From Pseudomonadota bacterium (GTDB lineage: Bacteria; Pseudomonadota; Gammaproteobacteria; Ga0077536): a stretch of DNA of 64,000 nucleotides. Both the position numbers and the translations under genes were made by a program. Below the pieces are notes generated by a model. That model was not told the DNA's origin. It ran no database searches and saw only the letters and a program-made list of their open reading frames with translations. The stretch spans positions 62,001 to 126,000 of the forward strand of contig JADJYF010000011.1 in the NCBI GenBank assembly GCA_016719885.1, written 5' to 3'. Shown here piece by piece: positions 52,523 to 61,669 of this stretch (positions are counted from its first letter, which is position 1; each line of letters starts with the position of its first letter).

Positions 52523-52573
52523 CATACAAACACACCGGCTCATGCCGGTGTTTTTGTATGTGGCGTCCCCTAG
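52510..52573. repeat. 30-bp palindrome including the tRNA-Glu 3' end and its terminator
   Basis: Arms 52510-52539 and 52544-52573 are inverse copies with one mismatch, separated by TCAT. The inner part (ACACCGGC/GCCGGTGT followed by TTTT) is an intrinsic terminator. The outer part carries CTAGGGGACGCCA, the last 13 bases of tRNA-Glu, and its exact inverse copy. The terminator alone does not need these outer arms. Confidence 0.8.
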
Positions 52574-52599
52574 TTGATGAAGAGAACCCCACGGTTCGA

Positions 52600-52755
52600 C
52601 AAACTCGCAAAGCGAGTTTGGACGCCGCGTAGCGGCGCCCCGCAGGGGCGAGCACGCGCAACAAGCGCGGGCGAGTCACACTCGCAGCGCTTGCGCTGCG
52701 GGTGAACAGCGGCGCTGTGCGCCGCTGGCCCGAAGGGCGAGGCCACACTGTGGCC
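52600..52755. repeat. Array of nine back-to-back short hairpins
   Basis: In 156 bases nine consecutive stem-loops are visible. Stems: CAAACTCGC (52600-52620), CGCCGC (52623-52637), GCCCC (52637-52649), CGCGC (52655-52669), GCGAGT (52671-52685), CGCAGCGC (52683-52700), CAGCGGCGC (52707-52727), GCCC (52728-52738) and GGCCAC (52741-52755). All stems pair perfectly with loops of two to five bases. The stems differ in sequence, so it is not a direct repeat or CRISPR array. No gene is recognised in either direction. Confidence 0.75.
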
Positions 52756-52826
52756 GAGTAATCCCGCCATCGGCCAAGCTCGTACCGGCGCAAATGACGC
52801 CGATGGCTCAGGCCGCCGTTTTTAAT

Positions 52827-52844
52827 GTGCGAATAAATTCGCTC
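52827..52844. repeat. REP-like palindrome (degenerate copy)
   Basis: GTGCGAATAAATTCGCTC followed by CTACAG resembles the copies at 14830, 14884, 19017 and 59605. It lies 20 bases before the HIT gene. Confidence 0.55.
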
Positions 52845-52864
52845 CTACAGATCGGTCCGAATCC

Positions 52865-53260
52865 ATGCCCGACACCAAACCCTGCATCTTCTGCCACCTC
52901 GACCGGCCCATCCTCGCCGAGTCCGAGCTGGCCCTGGCCTTCGCCGATGCCTACCCGGTCTCGCCCGGCCATACCTTGATCGTGCCGAAGCGCCATGTGC
53001 GCACCATCTTCGATACCACGCCCGAGGAATACGCCGCCTGTTTTGCGCTGGCGCGCGAGGTCAAAGACCTGCTCGAGGCCAGCCATCAACCTCAGGGCTT
53101 CAATCTCGGTGTGAACTGCGAAGAGGCGGGCGGCCAGTCGGTGTGGCATGCCCACCTGCACTTGATCCCGCGCTATACGGGTGACAGTCCCGACCCGCTG
53201 GGCGGCGTGCGCAACGTCATTCCGCGTAAACGGAAGCCGGCGCCCGATTCAGCCCCCTGA
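52865..53260 (+). CDS. HIT-family nucleotide hydrolase/transferase
   Basis: The 131-residue protein has the histidine triad HAHLHLIPR near residue 98 and the opening CIFCHLDRPILAESELALAF with a CxxC that may bind zinc. Family members hydrolyse dinucleotide polyphosphates or AMP-lysine-type bonds. The 3' end overlaps the convergent peptidase gene by 12 bases. Length and motif are normal. Confidence 0.9.
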   Translation: MPDTKPCIFCHLDRPILAESELALAFADAYPVSPGHTLIVPKRHVRTIFDTTPEEYAACFALAREVKDLLEASHQPQGFNLGVNCEEAGGQSVWHAHLHLIPRYTGDSPDPLGGVRNVIPRKRKPAPDSAP

Positions 53261-54091
53261 GGCGGGACGCAGGCGCTCCTTAAGGCAGGATTCCAGGATC
53301 GGCAGCAGGCACTCGCGGAACGGCCACACGATGCCGAGTTCCGCTTCGAACTCCGAGGGCTCTTGGCGATCGCGCCCCGAGTAGACGCCAATGAAGCGCA
53401 GGTCGTCGTGGCTGGCGCGGCCCTCGCCGAGGCCGCGCTTGACCATCACCGGCGAGCCGGACATGCCGGTCTTGGTCTTGCCGTCGATGTAGATGCGTGG
53501 TTGGGAATCGAACACCGCCGGTTCCGAGGCGATGGTGCCGCTCTTGTAAATCGGCAGGCTGTTGGGCGTGGTGCTGGCGCGCAGCGGAAAGCCGGTGACG
53601 AAGGCCTGGTCCATCACCGCCAGGCGCGCCTCGGCGGCCAGTTCGCGTTCGAGATCGATGGGGCAGACCTCGGTACCGAGCGGCAGGGCGCCGCCGATGT
53701 CGAGCGCGATGACGTCGATGTCGGCACCGAACAGCGGATGTTCGTGCCAGCGCGGGCGGCCGTCGTCGCCGAGCAGGGGCATGCGAAAGGCGGTCGACGC
53801 CGAGGGCACACCGGCGGTGTCGCGAGCGCGCATCACGTGGGCATGCACGGTCAGAGTACCTGGCAGGGCGCGCGAGCGATGCAGGGCCTGGCGCGTCTGG
53901 AAATGACGGCCGGACACCACGTGCCAGTTGGTGACCAGGAAGGTGCGGCCCTGGAAGCGGCAGAAAAAGCCGGTGGCCTCGCCTAGCGGCGCGGCGGTAT
54001 CGCGCGCGAAGACTTCGAGCCGCGCGACGCGGAAGGAATGCAGGTTGACGTTGAACAAGGGCGCGGCCGGCTCGCTTGGGTGGCCCATCAT
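53249..54091 (-). CDS. Trypsin-like serine peptidase domain protein
   Basis: The 280-residue product has a catalytic triad consistent with the trypsin fold: His in LVTNWHVVSG, Asp in ADIDVIALD and Ser in TGMSGSPVMV. There is no signal peptide, so it is probably cytoplasmic, as in the bacterial trypsin-like peptidase group that often has stress or defence roles. Start ATG 54091 is followed by another at 54088. The function is otherwise unknown. Confidence 0.75.
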   Translation of the reverse strand: MMGHPSEPAAPLFNVNLHSFRVARLEVFARDTAAPLGEATGFFCRFQGRTFLVTNWHVVSGRHFQTRQALHRSRALPGTLTVHAHVMRARDTAGVPSASTAFRMPLLGDDGRPRWHEHPLFGADIDVIALDIGGALPLGTEVCPIDLERELAAEARLAVMDQAFVTGFPLRASTTPNSLPIYKSGTIASEPAVFDSQPRIYIDGKTKTGMSGSPVMVKRGLGEGRASHDDLRFIGVYSGRDRQEPSEFEAELGIVWPFRECLLPILESCLKERLRPASGG

Positions 54092-54230
54092 AACGCCGGC
54101 TCGCGCGCCGTCAGCCCCGGGCGGCAGGCGGCGTGGCCCGATGTCGGCCGTTTTGCCGGGAATGGGGCAGCGGGCCGCCGGATCGCGGCGCGTTTCGCAC
54201 AGTTCTTTGCAGGTTTTTTGTCAAAAACCT

Positions 54231-54259
54231 TTGGGATTCTGGCCCGAGGCCATTAAGAT
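54231..54259 (+). promoter_or_regulatory. Promoter of fusA2
   Basis: TTGGGA (54231-54236) and TAAGAT (54254-54259) with 17-base spacing, 142 bases before the ATG. The rest of the 309-base gap (54092-54400) shows no gene, only a GC-rich leader. Confidence 0.5.
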
Positions 54260-54400
54260 GCGCCCCTGCGCGGCACTAGCCCGCCGCGCCGCGACCTCGA
54301 GGGCCGGCGCCCCGGCCAGTTACACAGGTGGTACAGGTTCGCTCGAACCAGGATTTTCGAGCGGCCGTTGCGTATTGCCGCAGGATATTTGAGAGCCAAT

Positions 54401-56485
54401 ATGACAGACCTCACACGCTACCGGAACATCGGCATTTTCGCCCACGTCGACGCGGGCAAGACCACGACCACCGAGCGCATCCTCAAACTGACCGGCAAGA
54501 TCCACAAGATCGGCGAAGTGCACGACGGCGCCACCACCACCGACTTCATGGACCAGGAACGTGAGCGCGGCATCACCATCCAGTCGGCCGCCACCACCTG
54601 CTTCTGGAACGACCATCGTCTGAACATCATCGACACTCCCGGGCACGTCGACTTCACCATCGAGGTCTATCGTTCGCTCAAGGTGCTGGACGGCGGCGTG
54701 GGCGTATTCTGCGGTTCCGGCGGCGTGGAACCGCAGTCCGAAACCAACTGGCGTTATGCCAACGATTCCAAGGTCGCACGCATCATCTACGTGAACAAGC
54801 TCGATCGTACCGGCGCTGATTTCTATCGCGTCGTCGACCAGGTCGAAAAGGTGCTGGGCGCGCGCCCGATCGTGATGGTGCTGCCCATCGGCTTCGAAGA
54901 CAGCTTCAAGGGCGTGGTCGATCTGCTGACCCGCAAGGCCTGGATCTGGGACGACTCCGGCGACCCGATGAAGTACCGCCTCGAAGACGTGCCGGCCGAC
55001 ATGAAGGACAAGGTCGAAGAGTGGCGCCAGAAGCTCATCGAAATCGCCGTCGAGCAGGATGACGACGTCATGACCGCCTATCTCGAAGGCGAAGAGCCGG
55101 ACATCGACACCATCAAGCGCTGCATCCGCACCGGCACCATCAAGCTCGACTTCTTCCCGACCTTCTGCGGCTCTTCGTTCAAGAACAAGGGCGTGCAGCT
55201 GGTGCTGGACGGCGTGGTCGATTACCTGCCGAACCCGATGGAAGTGAACCCGCAGCCGGAAGTGGACCTGGAAGGCAACGAGACCGGCAAGTTCGCCATC
55301 GTCGACGCCGACCGTCCCTTACGCGCACTGGCATTCAAGATCATGGACGACCGCTACGGCGCCCTGACCTTCCTGCGTCTCTACTCGGGGCGCATCGAGA
55401 AGGGCGTGACGGTGTTGAACACCTACACCGGCAAGACCGAGCGTATCGGCCGTATCGTCGAAATGCATGCCGACTCGCGTAACGACGTCGAGTCCGCGCA
55501 GGCCGGTGACATCGTCGCCGTGCTCGGCATGAAGAACGTGCAGACCGGTCACACCCTGGCCGATCCGAAGGACCCGGCGACCCTCGAGCCGATGGTGTTC
55601 CCGGCGCCCGTGATTTCGATCGCCGTGTCGCCCAAGGACAAGGCCGGTTCCGAGAAGATGGGCATCGCGCTCGGCAAGATGATTGCCGAAGACCCGTCCT
55701 TCCACGTCGAGACCGACGAAGAGTCCGGCGAGTGCATCCTGAAGGGCATGGGCGAATTGCATCTCGACATCAAGGTCGACATCCTGCGTCGTACCCATGG
55801 CGTGGAAGTGGTGGTCGGCAAGCCGCAGGTGGCCTACCGCGAAACCATCACCCAGCGCGTCGAATTCTCCTACACCCACAAGAAGCAGACCGGTGGTTCG
55901 GGTCAGTACGCCAAGATCGACTACATCGTCGAGCCGGGCGAGACCGGCACCGGTTTCGAGTTCCAGTCCAAGGTCACCGGCGGTAACGTGCCGCGTGAAT
56001 ACTGGCCGGCGGTGGAGAAGGGTTTCGAGAACAGCATCGTCGAAGGCGTGCTGGCGGGTTACCCGTTGCTCGACGTCAAGTTCACGCTGATTGACGGCGC
56101 CTTCCACGCGGTCGACTCCTCGGCGCTGGCCTTCGAAATCGCGGCCAAGGCGGCTTACCGTCAGACCGTGCCGAAGGCGCAGCCGCAACTGCTCGAGCCG
56201 ATCATGAAGGTCGACGTGTTCACGCCCGATGCCCACGTCGGTGACGTCATCGGTGACTTGAACCGCCGTCGCGGCATGATCAAGGCGCAGGAATCCGGCG
56301 TGCTGGGCGTGCGCATCAAGGCCGAAGCGCCGCTGGGTGAAATGTTCGGCTACATCGGCGACCTGCGTACCATGACTTCCGGTCGTGGCCAGTTCTCGAT
56401 GGAGTTCTCGCACTACTCGCCGTGCCCGCGCAACATCGCGGACGAGGTGATCAAGGAAGCGAAGGAGCGCAAGGCCAACAAGTAG
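54401..56485 (+). CDS. fusA2: Elongation factor G, FusA2 type
   Basis: The 694-residue GTPase translocates the ribosome or acts in recycling. G1 is AHVDAGKTTTTER, G2 lies around ERGITIQSA, G3 DTPGHVDF and G4 NKLDRTGADF. GVGVFCGSGGVEPQSETNWR is typical of the second EF-G of Pseudomonas-like bacteria rather than the str-operon FusA. It stands outside the str operon with its own promoter and terminator. Start ATG 54401 follows a weak GAGAG. Confidence 0.92.
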   Translation: MTDLTRYRNIGIFAHVDAGKTTTTERILKLTGKIHKIGEVHDGATTTDFMDQERERGITIQSAATTCFWNDHRLNIIDTPGHVDFTIEVYRSLKVLDGGVGVFCGSGGVEPQSETNWRYANDSKVARIIYVNKLDRTGADFYRVVDQVEKVLGARPIVMVLPIGFEDSFKGVVDLLTRKAWIWDDSGDPMKYRLEDVPADMKDKVEEWRQKLIEIAVEQDDDVMTAYLEGEEPDIDTIKRCIRTGTIKLDFFPTFCGSSFKNKGVQLVLDGVVDYLPNPMEVNPQPEVDLEGNETGKFAIVDADRPLRALAFKIMDDRYGALTFLRLYSGRIEKGVTVLNTYTGKTERIGRIVEMHADSRNDVESAQAGDIVAVLGMKNVQTGHTLADPKDPATLEPMVFPAPVISIAVSPKDKAGSEKMGIALGKMIAEDPSFHVETDEESGECILKGMGELHLDIKVDILRRTHGVEVVVGKPQVAYRETITQRVEFSYTHKKQTGGSGQYAKIDYIVEPGETGTGFEFQSKVTGGNVPREYWPAVEKGFENSIVEGVLAGYPLLDVKFTLIDGAFHAVDSSALAFEIAAKAAYRQTVPKAQPQLLEPIMKVDVFTPDAHVGDVIGDLNRRRGMIKAQESGVLGVRIKAEAPLGEMFGYIGDLRTMTSGRGQFSMEFSHYSPCPRNIADEVIKEAKERKANK

Positions 56486-56505
56486 GCCTTACGTTTCGTG
56501 AAATG

Positions 56506-56527
56506 AAAACGGGCCGCATTGCGGCCC
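56506..56527. terminator. Intrinsic terminator between fusA2 and pepN
   Basis: Stem AAAACGGGCCGC / GCGGCCCGTTTT with loop ATT and six or more T. The A- and T-runs on either side make it work in both directions; pepN ends 39 bases later on the other strand. Confidence 0.85.
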
Positions 56528-56566
56528 GTTTTTTGTGAGGCCCTGAACAATCCGATGTGCCTTGTG

Positions 56567-59209
56567 TCAGGCCAGCGCCCGCGACACCACCTCGAAGGTA
56601 TCCTTCGACAAGCCCGCCGTATCGCGTATGCGCATCAAGGCCGCCTCGGCATGGGCCTGGTGCCCGGCGTCGAACTTCCGCCAGCGATCGAAGGAGCGCG
56701 CCATGCGCGCCGCGACCTGCGCGTTGTGCGGGTCGAGGGCGATGACCTGCGCGGCGGCGAAGGCGTAGCCCGAACCGTCGGCGGCATTGAATCGCACGTG
56801 GTTGCCCTGGCAGAACGCCCCGATGACGGCGCGCACCTTGTTGGGATTGCGCATGTCGAAGGCCGGGTGCTGGAGCAGGGCTCGCACTTCCGCGAGCGTG
56901 TCGGGCAGGCGTGAACTGGCCTGCACCGTGAACCACTTGTCGACCACCAGCGGTTCGCCCTGCCACTTCTCGTAGAACCAGCGCAGCGCCTCGACGCGCT
57001 CGGCGCAATCGCTGTTGGCGAGCGCACTCAGCGCTGCCATGGCGTCGGTCATGTTGTCGGCGTCCTTCAATTGCGTCAGCGCCAGTGCGTGAATCTCCGG
57101 TGTCTCGAGTTCCATGAGGAAGCCGAGCGCGAGATTGCGCAGGCTGCGACGTCCGGCCGAGGCTGCATCGGGCGAGTAGGGGCCGGCCACCACGTTGCTC
57201 ATGTACAGGCGGCGCCATTCGTGCTCGAAGCGGGCAGCGAGATGCTGACGCAGCGCCAGGCGCGCGCTGTAAATGGCGTCGGCGTCGACTTCGTCCATCT
57301 GCTCGGCGATATAGCCGGCGGCGGGCAGGCTCAGGGCTTCCGCGGCGAAGGCCGGGTCGTGGGCGGCGTCGGCGATCACGCGTCCGCAGGCGGCGATGAA
57401 ATCGTCCGGCCAGCGCGGCGCGCGCGCGGCGCGGATGTCGGCGATGGCGGCGAGCAGCACGTCGAGCGCGAGTCGCTGCCCGGCTTCCCAGCGATTGAAC
57501 GGATCGCCGTCGTGGGCCATGAGATGGGCGAGCTCGGCGGCGCTGTAATCGAACCGCAGCACCACCGGCGCGGAGAAGCCGCGCAGCAGCGAAGGTACCG
57601 GTGCGACGTCGACGTCTTCGAACACCCATTGCTCGCGCGCCTCGCACAGCGACAGCACACGGCTGGTGCCGGCGGCCGCGCGCTCGCCGCCAAGGCGCAG
57701 CGGCAGTTCGCGGCCTGCCTGGTCGAGCAGCGCCAGCGCTATCGGGATCTGGAAGGGCAGCTTGTGCGGCTGGCCGGGGGTGGGTGCGCAGCTCTGCTCG
57801 AGCTGCAAGGTATAACGACGCGTGGCCGCATCGTAGCTGCCGGAGACCTGCACGTGTGGCGTGCCAGCCTGGCCATACCAGCGTTGGAACAGGCCCAGGT
57901 CGACGCCGGATGCGTCCTGCATGGCGGCGACGAAATCCTCGGTGCGCACCGCCTGGCCGTCGTGGCGCTTGAAATAGAGATCCATGCCGGCGCGGAAGCG
58001 CTCGGCGCCGATCAGGGTGTGGATCATGCGCACCACTTCCGCGCCCTTGTTGTAGACGGTGGCGGTGTAGAAATTGCTGATCTCGATGAAGGACTCGGGC
58101 CGGATCGGATGGGCCATGGGGCCGGCATCCTCGGGGAACTGCGCGGCGCGCAGCACGCGCACTTCCTGGATGCGTTGCACGGCATGGGAGTAACGGTCGC
58201 CGCCGTATTGCTGATCGCGGAACACCGTCAGGCCTTCTTTCAGGCTGAGCTGGAACCAGTCACGGCAGGTGACGCGGTTGCCGGTCCAGTTGTGGAAGTA
58301 TTCATGGGCGACCACGCGGTCCAGCATCATGAAGTCCATGTCGGTGGCGGTATCGGCGCGCGCCAGCACGTACTTGGTGTTGAAGATGTTGAGGCCCTTG
58401 TTCTCCATCGCGCCCATGTTGAAGTCGCCGACGGCGACGACCATGTACTGGTCGAGATCGAGCTCGAGACCGAACACTTCTTCGTCCCAGCGCATTGCCG
58501 CCTGCAAGGCTTCCATCGCGAACGCGCATTGGTCGAGCTTGCCGGGTTCAACGAACAGTTTGAGTTTGACCTGGCGTCCCGAAGCGGTCACGAAATCGCT
58601 TTCGCGCTCGTCGAGCCGCGCGGCGACCAGCGCAAACAGGTAAGAGGGCTTGGGAAAAGGATCGACCCAGCGCGCCCAGTGCCGGCCGCCGGCCTCTTCG
58701 CCGCTGGCGTCGAGATTGCCGTTGGAGAGCAGCAATGGAAAGCGCGCGCGATCGGCGTGAATGACGGTGGTGTAGCGCGCCATCACGTCCGGCCTGTCGA
58801 TGAACCAGGTGATGCGTCGAAAGCCTTCCGCCTCGCATTGCGTGAAATAGCCGTCCTGTGAAGCATAGAGCCCCATGAGCTGCGTGTTGTGCTCGGGATC
58901 GATACGCACCACGGTGTCGAGCGTGAAGCGCGCCGGCACGCGCGCGACGACGAGCTGTTCGGCGTCGAGCCGGTAGTCATCGGCGCCGAGCTCGCGCCCG
59001 TCGAGCGCGATGCCGAGCAGCTCGAGGCTGTCGCCGTTCAGCACCAGCGGCGCGTCGGCGTCGGCGCCGGCATTGCGTTCGACACTGAGCGTCGCGCGGA
59101 CCACCGTCGCGTCACCTTGGATATCGATATCCAGCATCACCTCGGTGATGAGGTAGGCCGGTGGACGATAGTCCTTGAGATAGGTGGTCTGGGGCGTGGG
59201 ATTCAACAT
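56567..59209 (-). CDS. pepN: Aminopeptidase N
   Basis: The 880-residue M1 zinc metallopeptidase removes N-terminal amino acids in the cytoplasm. GAMENKGLNIFN is the exopeptidase motif, VVAHEYFHNWTGNRVT the zinc site (HExxH, then KEGLTVFRDQ with the second Glu). The N-terminal beta domain (TYLKDYRPPAYLITEVMLDI) and helical C-terminal domain are complete. Size equals the Escherichia coli-type enzyme. The EthD gene upstream is only nine bases away, so they may be cotranscribed. Confidence 0.96.
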   Translation of the reverse strand: MLNPTPQTTYLKDYRPPAYLITEVMLDIDIQGDATVVRATLSVERNAGADADAPLVLNGDSLELLGIALDGRELGADDYRLDAEQLVVARVPARFTLDTVVRIDPEHNTQLMGLYASQDGYFTQCEAEGFRRITWFIDRPDVMARYTTVIHADRARFPLLLSNGNLDASGEEAGGRHWARWVDPFPKPSYLFALVAARLDERESDFVTASGRQVKLKLFVEPGKLDQCAFAMEALQAAMRWDEEVFGLELDLDQYMVVAVGDFNMGAMENKGLNIFNTKYVLARADTATDMDFMMLDRVVAHEYFHNWTGNRVTCRDWFQLSLKEGLTVFRDQQYGGDRYSHAVQRIQEVRVLRAAQFPEDAGPMAHPIRPESFIEISNFYTATVYNKGAEVVRMIHTLIGAERFRAGMDLYFKRHDGQAVRTEDFVAAMQDASGVDLGLFQRWYGQAGTPHVQVSGSYDAATRRYTLQLEQSCAPTPGQPHKLPFQIPIALALLDQAGRELPLRLGGERAAAGTSRVLSLCEAREQWVFEDVDVAPVPSLLRGFSAPVVLRFDYSAAELAHLMAHDGDPFNRWEAGQRLALDVLLAAIADIRAARAPRWPDDFIAACGRVIADAAHDPAFAAEALSLPAAGYIAEQMDEVDADAIYSARLALRQHLAARFEHEWRRLYMSNVVAGPYSPDAASAGRRSLRNLALGFLMELETPEIHALALTQLKDADNMTDAMAALSALANSDCAERVEALRWFYEKWQGEPLVVDKWFTVQASSRLPDTLAEVRALLQHPAFDMRNPNKVRAVIGAFCQGNHVRFNAADGSGYAFAAAQVIALDPHNAQVAARMARSFDRWRKFDAGHQAHAEAALMRIRDTAGLSKDTFEVVSRALA

Positions 59210-59218
59210 GGCAATGGC

Positions 59219-59524
59219 TTACTCGACGATGACGTGTTCTTCAGTGAGGAGAATGGCGATGTTGGAAGCGGTGACGGTGGCGCCGTCGCGTGCGTATTGA
59301 CCTTCCGGCGTGTGGAACACCGCATCCATGTCCGCCCTGGTCTTGAACCACACTTCGGCCATGCCATCGAAAGCCTGGTCCGGCGTGGTGCACAGATTGA
59401 TGTGGTACTTCACCAGCCCCGGCCATTTCTTGACCTTGGGCGCGTGCTCGGTGAGCCACCAGGTCTTGAACGCTTCGAACTCCATGCCCTGGGGGCGCTT
59501 GATGATGCCGACGACTTTGTACAT
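59219..59524 (-). CDS. EthD-domain ferredoxin-like fold protein
   Basis: The 101-residue product has a dimeric alpha/beta barrel look: MYKVVGIIKRPQGMEFEAFK, WWLTEHAPKVKKWPGLVKYH and FDGMAEVWFKTRADMDAVF. EthD-type proteins act with cytochrome P450s or as decarboxylase/cyclase-like enzymes. It is just upstream of pepN; a link to catabolism (enoyl-CoA hydratase upstream) is equally possible. Specific role unknown. Confidence 0.8.
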   Translation of the reverse strand: MYKVVGIIKRPQGMEFEAFKTWWLTEHAPKVKKWPGLVKYHINLCTTPDQAFDGMAEVWFKTRADMDAVFHTPEGQYARDGATVTASNIAILLTEEHVIVE

Positions 59525-59604
59525 GGCTGCCTCCGTTGCGGATCTCAGGTGACAAGTTAGCGGGTGAGGGCCGGTCGGGCAAACAGGGTGCCGTCACGGA
59601 ACCC

Positions 59605-59624
59605 AGGTGCGAATTCAGTCGCAC
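59605..59624. repeat. REP-like palindrome copy
   Basis: AGGTGCGAATTCAGTCGCAC, matching the intergenic family at 14830-14905 except in one arm base. It sits in the 120-base gap between the EthD and enoyl-CoA hydratase genes. Confidence 0.6.
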
Positions 59625-59644
59625 ACCGTCGCCTGGCAAGCTGC

Positions 59645-60433
59645 TCAATACCCCTGGTATTTCCCCTCGCGCCGCTCGCGGAAGGCGCTGATCGCTTCCG
59701 CGTGATCGGGGCCGCCCTTGGCGATGGCGATGTGCGAGGAAATCAAGTCGAAGGATGCCGTCATGTCGCCGTTCAAGGCGTGATTGACCGCACGTTTGAT
59801 CAGGCGCACCGACAGCGGCGGCATGTGCGCCATGCGGTGGGCGAGGGCGCGCGCCTCGCTGAGCAGCTGGTCGTCGTCGTAGACATGATTGACGAGGCCG
59901 ATGCGCTGCGCGGTGTCGGCGTCGATGAAGTCCGCCGCCAGCAGCAATTCCAAGGCCCAGGCCTTGCCTACAAGGTGTGGCAGGAACCAGGCGCCGCCGC
60001 CGCCCGGCAGCAGGCCAATCTTGGCGTAGGTTTCGGCGAAGCGCGCACTGCGCGCGGCGACGCGCAGGTCGCAGGCCAGCGCGAGATCGAGGCCCCCGCC
60101 GGTGGCGACGCCATTGACCGCGGCGATGATCGGTTTGTCGAAATGGGCGAGGCGCTTGGGGAAGGCCTGGATGGTGTGCCAGATGTATTCCTTGGTGACG
60201 TGCGCGCGATTGTCCGCATCGCCGCCCATGGTGCTGACGTCGCCGCCGCTGCAGAAGCCGCGACCGGCGCCCGTCAACACCACCGCGCCGACGTCGTCGC
60301 GTGCCGCGCATTCATCGATGCGCGCCACCAGCAGCATGAGCATCTCGTCGCTGAAAGCGTTGAGCTTGTCGGGGCGGTTCAGGGTGATGAGCGCGACGCG
60401 CTCGCTGACCTCCAGCACTACCGTATCGGACAT
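59645..60433 (-). CDS. Enoyl-CoA hydratase/isomerase family protein
   Basis: The 262-residue crotonase has LITLNRPDKLNAFSDEML, GRGFCSGGDVSTMGG and VNGVATGGGLDLALACDLRV; the later KIGLLPGGGGAWFLPHLVG is characteristic. The usual catalytic glutamates are not both evident, so isomerase activity is as likely as hydratase. RBS GGAGAGCGAC lies just before the ATG. It is 22 bases after the flavoprotein gene, in one direction. Confidence 0.88.
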   Translation of the reverse strand: MSDTVVLEVSERVALITLNRPDKLNAFSDEMLMLLVARIDECAARDDVGAVVLTGAGRGFCSGGDVSTMGGDADNRAHVTKEYIWHTIQAFPKRLAHFDKPIIAAVNGVATGGGLDLALACDLRVAARSARFAETYAKIGLLPGGGGAWFLPHLVGKAWALELLLAADFIDADTAQRIGLVNHVYDDDQLLSEARALAHRMAHMPPLSVRLIKRAVNHALNGDMTASFDLISSHIAIAKGGPDHAEAISAFRERREGKYQGY

Positions 60434-60454
60434 GTGTCGCTCTCCTGGAAAAAT

Positions 60455-61669
60455 TCACACGGCGCGGCCGGCGGCCACGCCCGACGACCACGCCCACTGG
60501 AAATTATGGCCGCCGAGGTGACCGGTGACATCCACTGCTTCACCGATGAAATGCAGGCCCGGCACCGCGCGTGCTTCCATGGTCTTGGAATGCAGCCCGT
60601 CGGTGTCGATGCCGCCGACCGTGACTTCGGCCTTGCGCAGTCCCTCGCTGCCGTCCGGCATCACCTGCCAGTGTGCGACGCGCTCGGCCAGCGCGCGCAG
60701 TTTCGCATCGGACAACTCGGCGAGATTAGCTTCCGCGCAGTCGGCGTGTTCGGCCAGGCGCTGCGCGAGGCGGCGAGGCAGCACGCTGGCGAGGGCGCTG
60801 GCGGCCTGCTGGCGGGGATGACTCGCGCGTTGCGCGCGCAGCAGCGCCAGCACGTCGGTGTCGGGCGCGAGATCGATGAGGAGCGTCTGGCCCGGCAGCC
60901 AGTAGGAAGAGATCTGCAAAATCGCCGGTCCGCTCAGGCCGCGATGGGTGAACAGCAGCGCCTCGCGAAAGTGCGCGCTCCCGCACCGCACCTCGGCGTC
61001 CACTGCCACGCCGCTCAAGCCCGCCAGCGCGGCTTTCAGCGCCGGCGAGAACACCAGCGGCACAAGGCCGGGGCGCGGCGTCACCACCTTGAGGCCGAAC
61101 TGCGCGGCGAGCGCATAGGCATAACCGCTGGCGCCGATGGCCGGGATGGACGGCCCGCCGGTCGCGCACACCAGGCGTTCGCTCATGAACACGCCGCTGG
61201 CGGTGGCGAGTTCGAAGCCGCTCTCGCCACGGCGGACCGTGGTCACCGGCGTGGCCAGCCGCACTTCGACGCCGCCGCGCGCGCATTCATCGAGCAGCAT
61301 GTCGATGATGTCTTGCGCCGAGTCGTTGCAGAACAACTGGCCCAGGGTCTTTTCATGCCAGGCGATGCCGTGCCGCTCGACCAGCGCGATGAAGTCATGC
61401 TGGCTGTAGAGCGCCAGCGCGGAGCGGCAGAAATGCGGGTTGGCGGACAGGAAATTGCCGGCGCCGCAATACAGGTTGGTGAAGTTGCAGCGGCCGCCGC
61501 CGGAAATGCGGATCTTCTCGGCGGCGACCTCGGCGTGGTCCAGCACCAGCACGCGACGGCCGCGCTGGCCGGCGGTAAGCGCGCACATGAGGCCCGCCGC
61601 ACCGGCGCCGATGATGATGACGTCAAAGCTGGGCAAGGCGCACGTCCCGTGGCGTTGGCACGGGACCAT
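60455..61669 (-). CDS. HI0933-family NAD(P)/FAD flavoprotein
   Basis: The product of about 400 residues starts with the Rossmann motif DVIIIGAGAAGLMCALTAGQ, has ISGGGRCNFTN (family signature) and VTVGGIDTDGLHSKTMEAR, and ends with the second FAD block GHLGGHNFQWAWSSGVAAGR. The family includes BaiN-type and aminoacetone-oxidase-type proteins of unclear substrate. ATG 61669 gives a short pre-sequence; TTG 61636 is also possible. Confidence 0.87.
   Translation of the reverse strand: MVPCQRHGTCALPSFDVIIIGAGAAGLMCALTAGQRGRRVLVLDHAEVAAEKIRISGGGRCNFTNLYCGAGNFLSANPHFCRSALALYSQHDFIALVERHGIAWHEKTLGQLFCNDSAQDIIDMLLDECARGGVEVRLATPVTTVRRGESGFELATASGVFMSERLVCATGGPSIPAIGASGYAYALAAQFGLKVVTPRPGLVPLVFSPALKAALAGLSGVAVDAEVRCGSAHFREALLFTHRGLSGPAILQISSYWLPGQTLLIDLAPDTDVLALLRAQRASHPRQQAASALASVLPRRLAQRLAEHADCAEANLAELSDAKLRALAERVAHWQVMPDGSEGLRKAEVTVGGIDTDGLHSKTMEARAVPGLHFIGEAVDVTGHLGGHNFQWAWSSGVAAGRAV

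Noticed and set aside
52600..52755. CRISPR array
   Set aside because: Each stem-loop has its own sequence; there is no direct repeat, no constant spacer length and no cas gene nearby.
52482..52793. Minus-strand open frame of about 100 codons across tRNA-Glu and the hairpins
   Set aside because: It is antisense to a tRNA and to the hairpin array and has the arginine- and serine-rich look of translated structured DNA. No start signal.
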